NCBI GenBank assembly: GCA_003552745.1
Contig: PUOG01000255.1
Span: forward strand, 1-13,535
DNA length: 13,535 nt
Source: Spirochaetaceae bacterium
GTDB taxonomy: Bacteria; Spirochaetota; Spirochaetia; DSM-27196; SKKC01
Direction of reading: 5' to 3'
The position numbers were made by a program, and so were the translations under genes. Position 1 is the first letter of the stretch. The number at the start of each line of letters is the position of its first letter. Below the pieces are notes generated by a model that made no database searches, had not been told where the DNA came from, and worked only from the letters and a program-made list of their open reading frames with translations. Positions 6,410 through 13,300 of this stretch are shown piece by piece.

Positions 6410-7396
6410 ATGACGATACTCATCATCGGAGGAACCGGACAGATCTCGACTTCGCTGACCTACCGCTTGCACGCCGAAGGTCACGACGTATCGACACTCA
6501 ACCGGGGCAGAACCTCCGTCGACGTACCCTCCGGCGTACGCTGCCTGCGAGGCGATCGCGAACGACAGGACGACCTCGACAAGGTGGCATCCGAACGGAG
6601 CTATGACGCGGTTATCGATTTCGTGTGCTGGAATACCGCTCATGCACATGGCGATATCAGCGCATTTTCCGGACGCTGCGGACACTTCATCTACATATCG
6701 ACCGCCTGGGTTTACGGGCCGCCGAAACGCTTTCCGGTCACCGAGGATCATCCGCGCACTCCGGTTGAGGAGTACGGACGCAACAAGCTCGGAGCCGAAG
6801 AGCTCTTCCTGCAGGCGGCATACGACGGGCGATTATCCGCTTCGGCCGTTCGATTTCATGCAACCTACAACGACTACTCCGAGTGGCCGAGCGTTCTGGC
6901 GAATGACCCGACGATTCCGTACCGTCTGCGCGCAGGTAAGCCGATCCTCGTACACGACCGTGGCGTCCTGCCGACGCATTTTCTTCACGCCGACGACGCC
7001 GCGGTCGCGCTCAGCGGCCTGCTGCGCCACCCTGAGAACAGTTGTGGAGAAGCGTACAACGTGGTCGGTGACTCCCTGACGTGGGACGGTGTGTTCCGTT
7101 CGGCCGCACGGGCGCTCGGTACCGAGGCCCGGCTATCCTCGGCGCCCGCCGAGTCGATCATCGACGCGTTTCCCGAGCGGACGTGGCCGCTGAACGGAGT
7201 CCACCAGTATGCCATGTCGTTCTCGAACGCGAAGGTTCAGGATCTGGTTCCCGAGTTCCGGGTCACGATCGACACCGAAGAGGGATGCAGGCGGCGGCTC
7301 GCAAAATCAGGTCCGTCGACCGATCGCCCGCCTGAAGATCCGGACCCCGAGCTGACCGCACGGATCGACGCCCTGCAGCTCAGATCGGCACGGTAA
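6410..7396 (+). CDS. NAD-dependent epimerase/dehydratase (extended SDR)
   Basis: The 328-residue protein has an extended short-chain dehydrogenase fold. The nucleotide loop is IIGGTGQIS (residues 5-13, with serine at the usual third glycine, as seen in the subgroup resembling CSP41). NRG at 31-33 suits NAD(P) binding. The active-site strand is FIYISTAWVYG (93-103), and the catalytic pair is Y122 and K126 in YGRNK. The C-terminal half (FLHADDAAVALSGLL, GEAYNVVGD) is the substrate domain, and the last 30 or so residues are polar and low-complexity. It begins 3 bases after the GH4 stop, so the two are translationally coupled. It probably modifies the released sugar or a keto-sugar intermediate, but reaction and substrate are not recognisable. 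Its 3' end overlaps the opposing GAF gene by 17 bases. Confidence 0.85.
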   Translation: MTILIIGGTGQISTSLTYRLHAEGHDVSTLNRGRTSVDVPSGVRCLRGDRERQDDLDKVASERSYDAVIDFVCWNTAHAHGDISAFSGRCGHFIYISTAWVYGPPKRFPVTEDHPRTPVEEYGRNKLGAEELFLQAAYDGRLSASAVRFHATYNDYSEWPSVLANDPTIPYRLRAGKPILVHDRGVLPTHFLHADDAAVALSGLLRHPENSCGEAYNVVGDSLTWDGVFRSAARALGTEARLSSAPAESIIDAFPERTWPLNGVHQYAMSFSNAKVQDLVPEFRVTIDTEEGCRRRLAKSGPSTDRPPEDPDPELTARIDALQLRSAR

Positions 7397-8498
7397 TCTT
7401 GAACAGCGCTTCCTCGCCGGTGAGCGGCTCGATCGTCGCCCGCAGCCGTTCCTGAATACGACGAAGGAGAACCTGCGCCATCGCGTCGAGTGCCGTGGCG
7501 CCGGGCAGCGGTTGTCCGCCCCGATCGTACGCCTGCAACGCGATCTCGATCTTCCGATCGCGCATCCCGAGTAGAATCGTCAGCTGCTGTATCGCATGCT
7601 CTCGTTGCTGCGACTCCGAAAGAGCGGCGAGCGCCTCGGAGAGGGTGACCGCGATATCGAGAGAGCGCTCGATGTCGAGCGACATATTGGCGGCATCCTG
7701 CCCGGCCGGTTGCAGCTGCAGTTGAGTCTCGGCGTCCAACAGATCGGCGAAGAGCGGAAGTAGCGAGCGAAGGTAGTCCGGCAACGGCGTTGCGCTCTCC
7801 GATCCGATTACGGAGAAGTAACGGTAGGAGTGTACAAGGACCCGAATCCGCGCCTGGGTTCGCTCCACGAGGTGTTCCTGGCTCGTGTGAGAGAACGTGG
7901 CCGAATGAACCTCGAAAAGGCGCGCGATCATTCCGAGGTAGATGCCGGTTCGCCTGTCGAGTCCTTCGGGATCTGTTTCGGCGAGCGCTATTCCGAGCGC
8001 GAGCGAAATCGTGATCAGCAGGTCTATCTCCGATTCGCTCCAATCACGCTCGCTCGTGCAGTCGTCGAAACCGACGAAGCCCCACAGTGCGCCATCGACG
8101 AAGATAGGCAGAACGAGCAGCGATTTAATGCTCTGCGCGAGGAGCAACGGACGTTCCTGTTCCGGGAATGCCTGCACGCGTCCATAGATCGGTGTCGCCG
8201 ACGCCAGCGAATCGAGCCATCTCCCGTAACCGGCCTCACGCACCGGCAGCGTCTGTAGCTCCGGGTTGTCGATCTGTGGGGTGACCCGATCGCTGCACCA
8301 CTCGTATCGTTGGGCGGCAAGTTCCGGTCCTGCGTCATTCGGGGGAAACTCGAACACGTAGACCCGGTCCACCTCGGCAACGGCCCCCACGCGCGCGAGC
8401 GCCGATTGGATCGCCTCGTGACGTCCACCTGATTCGATGAGCGCCCGCTGCGCGGCGAGTATCTCGGGAAGGACGTCGGCCATATCTCGTTCTTGCAT
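7380..8498 (-). CDS. GAF-domain protein with a degenerate histidine-kinase-like C-terminus
   Basis: Residues about 10-172 of this 372-residue soluble protein are a well-conserved GAF sensor domain (RYEWCSDRVTPQIDNPELQ, SLLVLPIFVDGALWGFVGFDDC, RDWSESEIDLL). The remainder has the outline of an HisKA_2-type histidine kinase with its signature residues worn away. The dimerisation-helix motif, normally EIHHRVKNNLQ, reads EVHSATFSHTS (196-206), and the N-box asparagine is absent from the LSEALAALSES segment (286-296). The G1-like loop is YDRGGQPLPG (324-333), followed by a normal-looking final strand FKITVPI. Autophosphorylation therefore seems unlikely; it may act as a sensor scaffold or regulate another kinase. 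The ATG at 8498 has AGAAGGA (8510-8516) 11 bases upstream, better than the Met at 8483. It stands alone, convergent with the epimerase and divergent from the next gene. Confidence 0.8.
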   Translation of the reverse strand: MQERDMADVLPEILAAQRALIESGGRHEAIQSALARVGAVAEVDRVYVFEFPPNDAGPELAAQRYEWCSDRVTPQIDNPELQTLPVREAGYGRWLDSLASATPIYGRVQAFPEQERPLLLAQSIKSLLVLPIFVDGALWGFVGFDDCTSERDWSESEIDLLITISLALGIALAETDPEGLDRRTGIYLGMIARLFEVHSATFSHTSQEHLVERTQARIRVLVHSYRYFSVIGSESATPLPDYLRSLLPLFADLLDAETQLQLQPAGQDAANMSLDIERSLDIAVTLSEALAALSESQQREHAIQQLTILLGMRDRKIEIALQAYDRGGQPLPGATALDAMAQVLLRRIQERLRATIEPLTGEEALFKITVPI

Positions 8499-8603
8499 CT
8501 ATTGACTAATCCTTCTCATATGATTTTTACCTCATCCCATCCAAAACCATAGCGGGGGAGTTCGTCAAGGAAATCTACCATATTATAAGTAATGGAGAAA
8601 GGA

Positions 8604-8684
8604 ATGCGGCGCCACAGCGAGCAGGTGTCACAGCCGGCAGGGTGCATCGCGTCGGCGATGCTGCTACCATGCCCGAGACGATGA
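8604..8684 (+). CDS. Possible 26-residue leader peptide coupled to the HELGH protein
   Basis: An ATG at 8604 is preceded by GGAGAAAGGA (8594-8603), the best ribosome-binding sequence in this stretch, with GGAG six bases upstream. The frame runs 26 codons and ends at TGA 8682-8684. That stop overlaps the ATG at 8681 of the next gene as ATGA, a typical coupling junction. The peptide starts MRRHSEQ, contains two cysteines and ends in Arg-Arg. It has no recognisable family. A TATTAT box (8581-8586) lies 17 bases before the ATG, but no convincing -35 is visible. It could instead be chance, with the downstream gene using GTG 8642 or ATG 8669, which lack ribosome-binding sites. Confidence 0.35.
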   Translation: MRRHSEQVSQPAGCIASAMLLPCPRR

Positions 8685-9187
8685 GAAGCGCATTATACTT
8701 CCTGCTTCACTGCGTCTGGGGATTTCCGCAGACGCTTCTCGGGATACTCGTGTTCGCGTACGTGCGCGTGCTCGATCGAGAGGCCTTAACCGTGCGTGGG
8801 CCGTTTTCGACGATCGTGACCCACACCAAACGGATTCGCGGCGGAATCTCGCTCGGCATGTTCATCGTGACCGCGGACTATCGCCGGATCTTCGGTGAAG
8901 TCCCATCCGGCGCTCAGCAACGGCTCGACGCACACGAGCTCGGCCACGCAAAGCAGTCATTTCTGCTCGGACCGCTGTACCTGCCGCTTGTCGGCTTGCC
9001 TTCGATCGCACGCGCCGGTTTGCTGCGGATCAGCCGCCGGTTCGGTGGAGCACTCGCCGCCCGATGGGGTCACTCGCACTGGTACTATAGCGGGTACCCG
9101 GAGCGGTGGGCCGATCGGCTTGCAGGCATCGAGCGCACCGCTACGGAGGCGGCTGACCGGTCCGGTCGAAGCGGCCCTCAGTCGTAG
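8681..9187 (+). CDS. Small membrane-associated protein with HELGH zincin-like motif
   Basis: The 168-residue product (from ATG 8681) begins with a hydrophobic membrane segment at about residues 4-28. It then carries AHELGHAKQSFLLGPLYLPLVG (84-105) and YYSGYPERWADRLAGI (135-150). HELGH fits the zinc-protease HExxH pattern, and ERWAD (141-145) resembles the ExxAD third-ligand motif of M48-type peptidases. The same two blocks occur, as I recall, in short uncharacterised bacterial proteins. It is much shorter than a real M48 protease (usually over 250 residues), so peptidase activity is only a possibility. Start codons at 8642 (GTG) and 8669 would add 13 or 4 residues; I prefer 8681 because of the ATGA overlap with the leader frame and because the hydrophobic segment starts right there. 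Its end overlaps the opposing CysQ gene by 10 bases. Confidence 0.65.
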   Translation: MRSALYFLLHCVWGFPQTLLGILVFAYVRVLDREALTVRGPFSTIVTHTKRIRGGISLGMFIVTADYRRIFGEVPSGAQQRLDAHELGHAKQSFLLGPLYLPLVGLPSIARAGLLRISRRFGGALAARWGHSHWYYSGYPERWADRLAGIERTATEAADRSGRSGPQS

Positions 9188-10119
9188 TTGCTCCAGCCGC
9201 GGGAGACCGCATGAGCGCTCCAGGCGATGAAGTATGCGCTTCGCCATCGCGGGTCACCGAACGATATCGTCTCGACACCGCCGGTGCCGGAACCGACTGT
9301 TGCAACCACACGCCCCCCGGCACCGTGCACGATCGCTACTCCGGCGGCGCTGTCCCATTCCATGCACGGCGCCAGGCGCGGATATACATCGGCGGCCCCC
9401 GCTGCGATCATCGTGAACTTCGCCGCACTGCCGGCCTGAACGAGCTCAACCGTGCCCAGCAGCCGACGGAGTTCTTCGATCCACGACCGGGTCTCGTCGT
9501 TCAGGTTGTGTCGGCTTGCCACGATTCGCAGTGGGGGAGACAAAGCGTCGCCTGATGAGGAATCCGCCCCTTGGTTGCCCTGCAACGTATGCGGCGCCGG
9601 GGGCGGCTCTCGGTCTACCGGATGAGGCAACAGCTCGCCGAGATCGAGAGCTTTTTCGGGGGCTCTCGCGATATCCATCATCGTCCCGGTCAGCTTTCGG
9701 CTCGCGAACTGCGGTCCACCAACGTAGACCGCGTTCTGAGTCGGTAGTGCGATCACACCGAGTGCCGGCGTCTCATCTTCCATGAGCGCAATGCTTACCG
9801 CGAACTCGTCTCCGCGCTCGACGAAGCCTCTTGTCCCGTCGAGCGGATCGACGAGGAAGTACCTGGCCCACGACCTGCGCTCCACCGGATCGGGCAAGGC
9901 GTGTTCCTCGCTGACGACCGGAAGATCGGATAGTGCCTGCAGTCGCGAGCGGATTATCCGGTCGGCCTCCAGGTCGGCGCGTGTCACCGGTGAGTTGTCA
10001 TCCTTGGTATCGACCTCGAACCCACCGGAGAGTACGCTGAGCGCGTTCGAGCCCGCTTCGCATGTCGCCGCGATCAGCGCCGGCACTACCGAATCGTTCA
10101 CAACTCCCGCTCCGGTCAC
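9178..10119 (-). CDS. cysQ: CysQ-type 3'(2'),5'-bisphosphate nucleotidase (inositol monophosphatase superfamily)
   Basis: The 313-residue protein belongs to the Mg2+-dependent, Li+-sensitive phosphatase superfamily. The metal-site motifs are all present: VVSEEH (68-73), VDPLDGTRGF (90-99) and MEWDSAAGVAIVHGAGG (253-269), together with AGSAAKFTMIAAGAADVYPR (229-248), which is closest to CysQ. CysQ converts PAP to AMP and so relieves inhibition of sulfur assimilation; other members act on inositol phosphates or fructose bisphosphate. The family norm is about 250-280 residues, and the excess lies in a Pro/Ser/Asp-rich insert at about 162-198. The frame is open further upstream, but GTG 10119 is chosen because it forms GTGA with the stop of UDP-glucose dehydrogenase and the extra residues would be unrelated to the fold. 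The two genes are clearly one transcript. Confidence 0.85.
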   Translation of the reverse strand: MTGAGVVNDSVVPALIAATCEAGSNALSVLSGGFEVDTKDDNSPVTRADLEADRIIRSRLQALSDLPVVSEEHALPDPVERRSWARYFLVDPLDGTRGFVERGDEFAVSIALMEDETPALGVIALPTQNAVYVGGPQFASRKLTGTMMDIARAPEKALDLGELLPHPVDREPPPAPHTLQGNQGADSSSGDALSPPLRIVASRHNLNDETRSWIEELRRLLGTVELVQAGSAAKFTMIAAGAADVYPRLAPCMEWDSAAGVAIVHGAGGRVVATVGSGTGGVETISFGDPRWRSAYFIAWSAHAVSRGWSNYD

Positions 10120-11435
10120 CGCCCGATTCCCGCGTACGAGAATCCGAGCTCCTTCGCCTGCTCGCGATCGAGGGTGTTGCGCGCGTCTACGATCCAGTTG
10201 CCCGCCATCAGACTCTTCGCTTTCGTCAGATCGAGGTTCCGGAACTCGTTCCACTCAGTCAAAATAACAAGGCAATCGCTTCCCTCGATCGCTTCGAACG
10301 GATCGTTATGGTACGAAAGGCGGTCGCCGAAGAGCGACTTGAAGTTATCCATTGCCTCCGGATCGTGTGTGCGCACATGTGCGCCACCGTCGAGCAGGTG
10401 TTCGACGATACGGATCGCCGGACTCTCGCGGATGTCGTCGGTCTCTGCCTTGAACGCGAGTCCGAGAACGGCGATCGTTTTCCCGCGCAGTTCACCGAGC
10501 GAATTCTCGATCTTCTCGGCAACGCGAACTTTCTGTGCATCGTTCGCACGGATGACTTCGCGTATAACACTCATCTCGACTCCGAACTCCTCGCCGGTCG
10601 ACACGATCGCCTTCGTATCTTTCGGAAAGCAACTGCCTCCGTATCCCGGCCCGGGGTGCAGAAACTTCGGGCTGATGCGGCCGTCCATTCCCATTGTCTT
10701 CGCGATCGCATGAATATCCGCGCCACACGCCTCGGCGAGATTCGCCATCTGGTTGATGAACGTGATCTTCGTAGCGAGGAAGGCGTTCGATGCGTACTTG
10801 ATCAGTTCGGCGGTTTCCAGATTGCACCAGACAATCGGGGTTTCAATCAGATAGAGGGCCCGGTACACGTCTTCCATGAGCTTGCGGGCTCGTGCGCCCT
10901 CCGGTCGTTCGGTGTCGTATCCGATTACGAGGCGATCCGGATGAAAGAAGTCCTGCACGGCCTTACCTTCGCGGAGAAACTCGGGATTCGACACGACGGC
11001 GAACTTACCCTCCGGAGCGCGCTTGCGCAGCTCTTCTGCGATCCAGCGATTCGTGCCCACCGGGACGGTGCTCTTCGTCACGACGACGGTGAACCCGTTC
11101 ATTCCGTGCGAGATATCCTCGATCGCGTGGTGGATGAAACTCATATCCGCGCTTCCGTCTCCGCTCTCGGGTGTACCTACCGCGATGAAGACGATGTCGC
11201 TTCTCGATATCGATCCACGGATGTCGGTCGAAAAGGTCAACCGACCGGACTCGAGATTTCTCTGCAGATAGTCTTCGAGACCGAGTTCGTAGATGACCGG
11301 TTCACCCCGAGACAGCCGCTCGATCTTTTCGGCGTCAATGTCGACCCCGGTTACTCGATTGCCGAAATCGGACAATCCGACTGCGCTTACGAGTCCGACG
11401 TAGCCGGTTCCTATTACCGTTATATCCTGGGCCAT
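10116..11435 (-). CDS. ugd: UDP-glucose 6-dehydrogenase
   Basis: The 439-residue enzyme oxidises UDP-glucose to UDP-glucuronate with two NAD+, feeding capsule, exopolysaccharide or lipopolysaccharide synthesis. Visible motifs are the Rossmann loop VIGTGYVGL (7-15), FIAVGTPE (83-90), SNPEFLREG (149-157), ELIKYASNAFLATKITFINQ (210-229) with K213, the catalytic loop GPGYGGSCFPKDT with C269 (262-274), and FKAETDDIRESP in the C-terminal UDP-binding domain. Length and motif order are complete. ATG 11435 (MAQDITVIG) is chosen over ATG 11453, because the latter lies within the predicted promoter and adds non-conserved residues. No Shine-Dalgarno is visible, consistent with a nearly leaderless mRNA. 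Its stop overlaps the GTG of the CysQ gene. Confidence 0.95.
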   Translation of the reverse strand: MAQDITVIGTGYVGLVSAVGLSDFGNRVTGVDIDAEKIERLSRGEPVIYELGLEDYLQRNLESGRLTFSTDIRGSISRSDIVFIAVGTPESGDGSADMSFIHHAIEDISHGMNGFTVVVTKSTVPVGTNRWIAEELRKRAPEGKFAVVSNPEFLREGKAVQDFFHPDRLVIGYDTERPEGARARKLMEDVYRALYLIETPIVWCNLETAELIKYASNAFLATKITFINQMANLAEACGADIHAIAKTMGMDGRISPKFLHPGPGYGGSCFPKDTKAIVSTGEEFGVEMSVIREVIRANDAQKVRVAEKIENSLGELRGKTIAVLGLAFKAETDDIRESPAIRIVEHLLDGGAHVRTHDPEAMDNFKSLFGDRLSYHNDPFEAIEGSDCLVILTEWNEFRNLDLTKAKSLMAGNWIVDARNTLDREQAKELGFSYAGIGR

Positions 11436-11443
11436 AATGACGG

Positions 11444-11472
11444 AAGATAGCATGGCGGAGTTCGAGTCACAA
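11444..11472 (-). promoter_or_regulatory. Sigma70-like promoter for ugd-cysQ
   Basis: On the minus strand there is TTGTGA (11467-11472, 4 of 6), a 17-base spacer and TATCTT (11444-11449, 4 of 6). Eight bases separate the -10 from the ATG at 11433-11435, so the transcript would begin 1-3 bases before the start codon. The hexamers are imperfect, but spacing and position agree with the promoters of three other genes in this window. Confidence 0.4.
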
Positions 11473-11552
11473 TCGAGGTATTCATCGATGGATTCTCGGC
11501 AATGGGTGCCCGTTCTATTCGTTATATGTTACGTTTGAATGTAGTAGTGTCA

Positions 11553-11580
11553 GGAAAGCGGTGATGTGGATCTGCTTTCC
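11553..11580 (+). promoter_or_regulatory. Hairpin immediately upstream of the ribosome-binding site of the 11592 gene
   Basis: GGAAAGC (11553-11559) pairs perfectly with GCTTTCC (11574-11580), extendable by one G-T pair, around a loop of 12 or so bases. It directly abuts GGGGGG (11581-11586), the likely ribosome-binding site of the next gene. It could modulate translation or stabilise the 5' end of the mRNA. No T-run follows, so it is not a standard terminator. Confidence 0.35.
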
Positions 11581-11591
11581 GGGGGGCAGAT

Positions 11592-12152
11592 GTGAGAGTG
11601 AAGCAGTTATTCATATTGGGTGTGGTGGTGCTCCTGCTATGCTCCGGAGCGGTTTTCGGGTCGGACCAGATCACCGGCTCCGCGGAAGACGAAGAGCAGC
11701 TGCATCTCGAAGGCGAGAGGCCTGCGCGAATCTATTCATTGCCGGGTGTCGATGTGACATGGCTGAGCGATTATCCCGCCGGCTTCTTCGCGCACTCCTC
11801 GGCAGGGCTCATGGAGATGGCCGATGAGGCGCTCAGCGAGGGGATGGTACTCGGTGATACGCTGGTCGGTGTGCGCTATCAGTCTGAGTGGGCCGGAGCG
11901 GGTTTTCATTTTGGTGCCGGAGTCAGCGGCGCGCTCGAGTCGTATCGACTCGGAAGTGCAGATGAAACCGGCTTTTCGCTCGGCGTCGGTGCGGTTGGTG
12001 GGATGAGCTACTACGTAACCGATTCGGTAGCCCTTTTCCTGCAGCTCAAAACCGACTACGATCTTTTTTGGATGCCGTTCGGCGAACGCTCCGATGGTGA
12101 TCCGCCCAAGCGTACGCGATCGGTCCTCTTTCAGGGAGGAATGGCGTACTGA
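11592..12152 (+). CDS. Secreted protein, probable outer-membrane beta-barrel-like
   Basis: The 186-residue product starts with a clear Sec signal peptide: basic MRVK, hydrophobic core LFILGVVVLLL and likely cleavage after VFG at residue 23. The mature part begins with an acidic stretch (30-42), followed by alternating hydrophobic/Gly-rich strands such as GVRYQSEWAGAGFHFGAGVSG and GFSLGVGAVGG. It ends in a tyrosine (LFQGGMAY), and a terminal aromatic residue is typical of outer-membrane barrels. I recognise no named family. The start could be GTG 11592 (GGGGGG five bases upstream) or GTG 11598, which differ by two residues. It stands alone: upstream is the divergent ugd, and the HAD gene ends 15 bases beyond its stop on the other strand. 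Confidence 0.6.
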   Translation: MRVKQLFILGVVVLLLCSGAVFGSDQITGSAEDEEQLHLEGERPARIYSLPGVDVTWLSDYPAGFFAHSSAGLMEMADEALSEGMVLGDTLVGVRYQSEWAGAGFHFGAGVSGALESYRLGSADETGFSLGVGAVGGMSYYVTDSVALFLQLKTDYDLFWMPFGERSDGDPPKRTRSVLFQGGMAY

Positions 12153-12167
12153 GCCGCGCCGATTTCG

Positions 12168-12950
12168 CTATATGTCGAGCAACGCCGGAAGCGCGGCAAT
12201 GCTGTCGGCAACGATATCCGCGTACGGTGCAAGCTCCTCGCGAGATATCGCTCCGGTGAGAACCGCCACCGAGAGCGCCCCTGCCTTGCGGGCCATCGAT
12301 ATATCGTGCCACGTGTCGCCTGCTACGATAATACTCGAAGCACTGGTATTCGCCGATCGTGCGAAAGCGTGAACTACCTCCGGATCCGGTTTCGGTCCGA
12401 TCCCGCTGTCGTAACCGGCGACGAATCGTACAAGGTCGTCGATTCGCTCGCGTGCCAGCGATGCATGCGCCGACTCCTCACTGTCGCTCGTAGCTATGCC
12501 AAGGACGAGGCCGGCGTCCTTCAAGCGACTGAACAGCAATCGAAGGTCGGTCACCGGAACCGCGGTGATTACGCCCCGGTGCCGGCTCGCCCGGTCCATT
12601 GCTTCGGTGAGCGTCTGCTCCGGCGGAGCCGGCATGCCATGGCGCACGAGCACCGCGCGCCATGCCGAAGCAATGTCTGTCGGGTTACCGGCGGCGATCG
12701 GTCCGTCGGCGGCAAAGCGATCGGTATCGGGATCGTAGCCACCGGCAATAACGAGCTCCCTGGCGAGCACCGAATTGCCGCCTGCGACTTCGTCGGCGCC
12801 GCTCAGCAGTATCGGCAGCCACGTCTTGCGGAAATCGAACAGTGTGCCATCCTTGTCGAAGAGTATCGCAGCGATTGAACGCCCGTGAAACTCGATTGAC
12901 GCCGGTCCGGAATCACGCATTGATTCTCGAGGTCTTCGACTGTGGCTCAT
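12168..12950 (-). CDS. HAD-superfamily hydrolase, phosphoglycolate phosphatase-like
   Basis: The 260-residue cytoplasmic protein has all four HAD motifs: LFDKDGTLFDF (30-40, D32 nucleophile and D34 acid/base), IATSDSE (152-158, motif II T154), GPKPDP (185-190, K187) and GDTWHDI (211-217, with the Mg2+-binding aspartates D212 and D216). A helical cap domain lies between motifs I and II, at about 45-130, as in Gph-type phosphatases. Such enzymes dephosphorylate small metabolites such as 2-phosphoglycolate, but substrate prediction within this superfamily is unreliable. The ATG at 12950 is chosen because GAGGAG lies seven bases upstream; the frame is open to 13049, but those residues look like spacer. 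A Met ten residues in (12920) has a poorer ribosome-binding site. It is convergent with the outer-membrane-like gene and divergent from the binding-protein gene. Confidence 0.88.
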   Translation of the reverse strand: MSHSRRPRESMRDSGPASIEFHGRSIAAILFDKDGTLFDFRKTWLPILLSGADEVAGGNSVLARELVIAGGYDPDTDRFAADGPIAAGNPTDIASAWRAVLVRHGMPAPPEQTLTEAMDRASRHRGVITAVPVTDLRLLFSRLKDAGLVLGIATSDSEESAHASLARERIDDLVRFVAGYDSGIGPKPDPEVVHAFARSANTSASSIIVAGDTWHDISMARKAGALSVAVLTGAISREELAPYADIVADSIAALPALLDI

Positions 12951-13300
12951 GTACGGACTCCTCAGATCTACGCAAACGCCATGACAGGCAAGGCACAAAA
13001 TACCAAGTACAAAATTACTGCAGGTTTCGGCTGGACAACCTGGACGCATTTTATCAAACTACTGGCGAAGGGAACATATCGTGCGAGCGATATTTGGAGT
13101 TCCGAATGTCGGGGCTCGTTTAAATGGAGTAGGGTTATACCGGTCGACCGACCGATTCGCTGTTCCGCAATAATCACACGATCGCGACACGTCATTAGGA
13201 TGGCGTCGGAAGTTTGCAGCAAGAAAAAGAAGGGTGGTCGCGGGGTGATACTGCAACGTGACCACATCGACAAAAGTCTTCTTCAACAAAAGGAGAGGTT
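12951..13300. other. 350-bp intergenic region between divergent genes
   Basis: This spacer separates the HAD gene (minus) from the solute-binding protein gene (plus) and is more AT-rich than the genes. It should hold the promoters for both, but I see no pair of hexamers with proper spacing. Visible elements are two similar AT-rich direct repeats around ACAAAAT near 12996-13014, a 10-base palindrome CGGTCGACCG at 13141-13150, and AGGAGAGG (13291-13298) just before the binding-protein ATG. Open frames crossing it are short, lysine/arginine-rich and unconvincing. Confidence 0.5.
12958..12963 (-). promoter_or_regulatory. Ribosome-binding site deciding the HAD start
   Basis: GAGGAG on the minus strand sits seven bases before the ATG at 12948-12950. 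It is the only strong Shine-Dalgarno sequence near the possible starts of this gene. Confidence 0.65.

Noticed and set aside
10062..11450. A 462-codon plus-strand open frame antisense to ugd
   Set aside because: It is the same mirror-codon effect over a well-conserved UDP-glucose dehydrogenase; no domain or credible start.
11561..11827. An 88-codon frame starting just ahead of the outer-membrane-like gene
   Set aside because: It is out of frame with the signal-peptide-bearing gene and Arg/Cys-rich; a shadow frame.
12993..12999. A further GCACAAA copy upstream of the binding-protein gene, possibly another AraC half-site
   Set aside because: A single 7-base match is expected by chance once or twice in a window of this length, and no second copy lies at about 20 bases.
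13141..13150. Palindrome CGGTCGACCG as an operator for the binding-protein gene
   Set aside because: It is short, GC-rich and single; such palindromes are common by chance in this composition, and no promoter is visible next to it.
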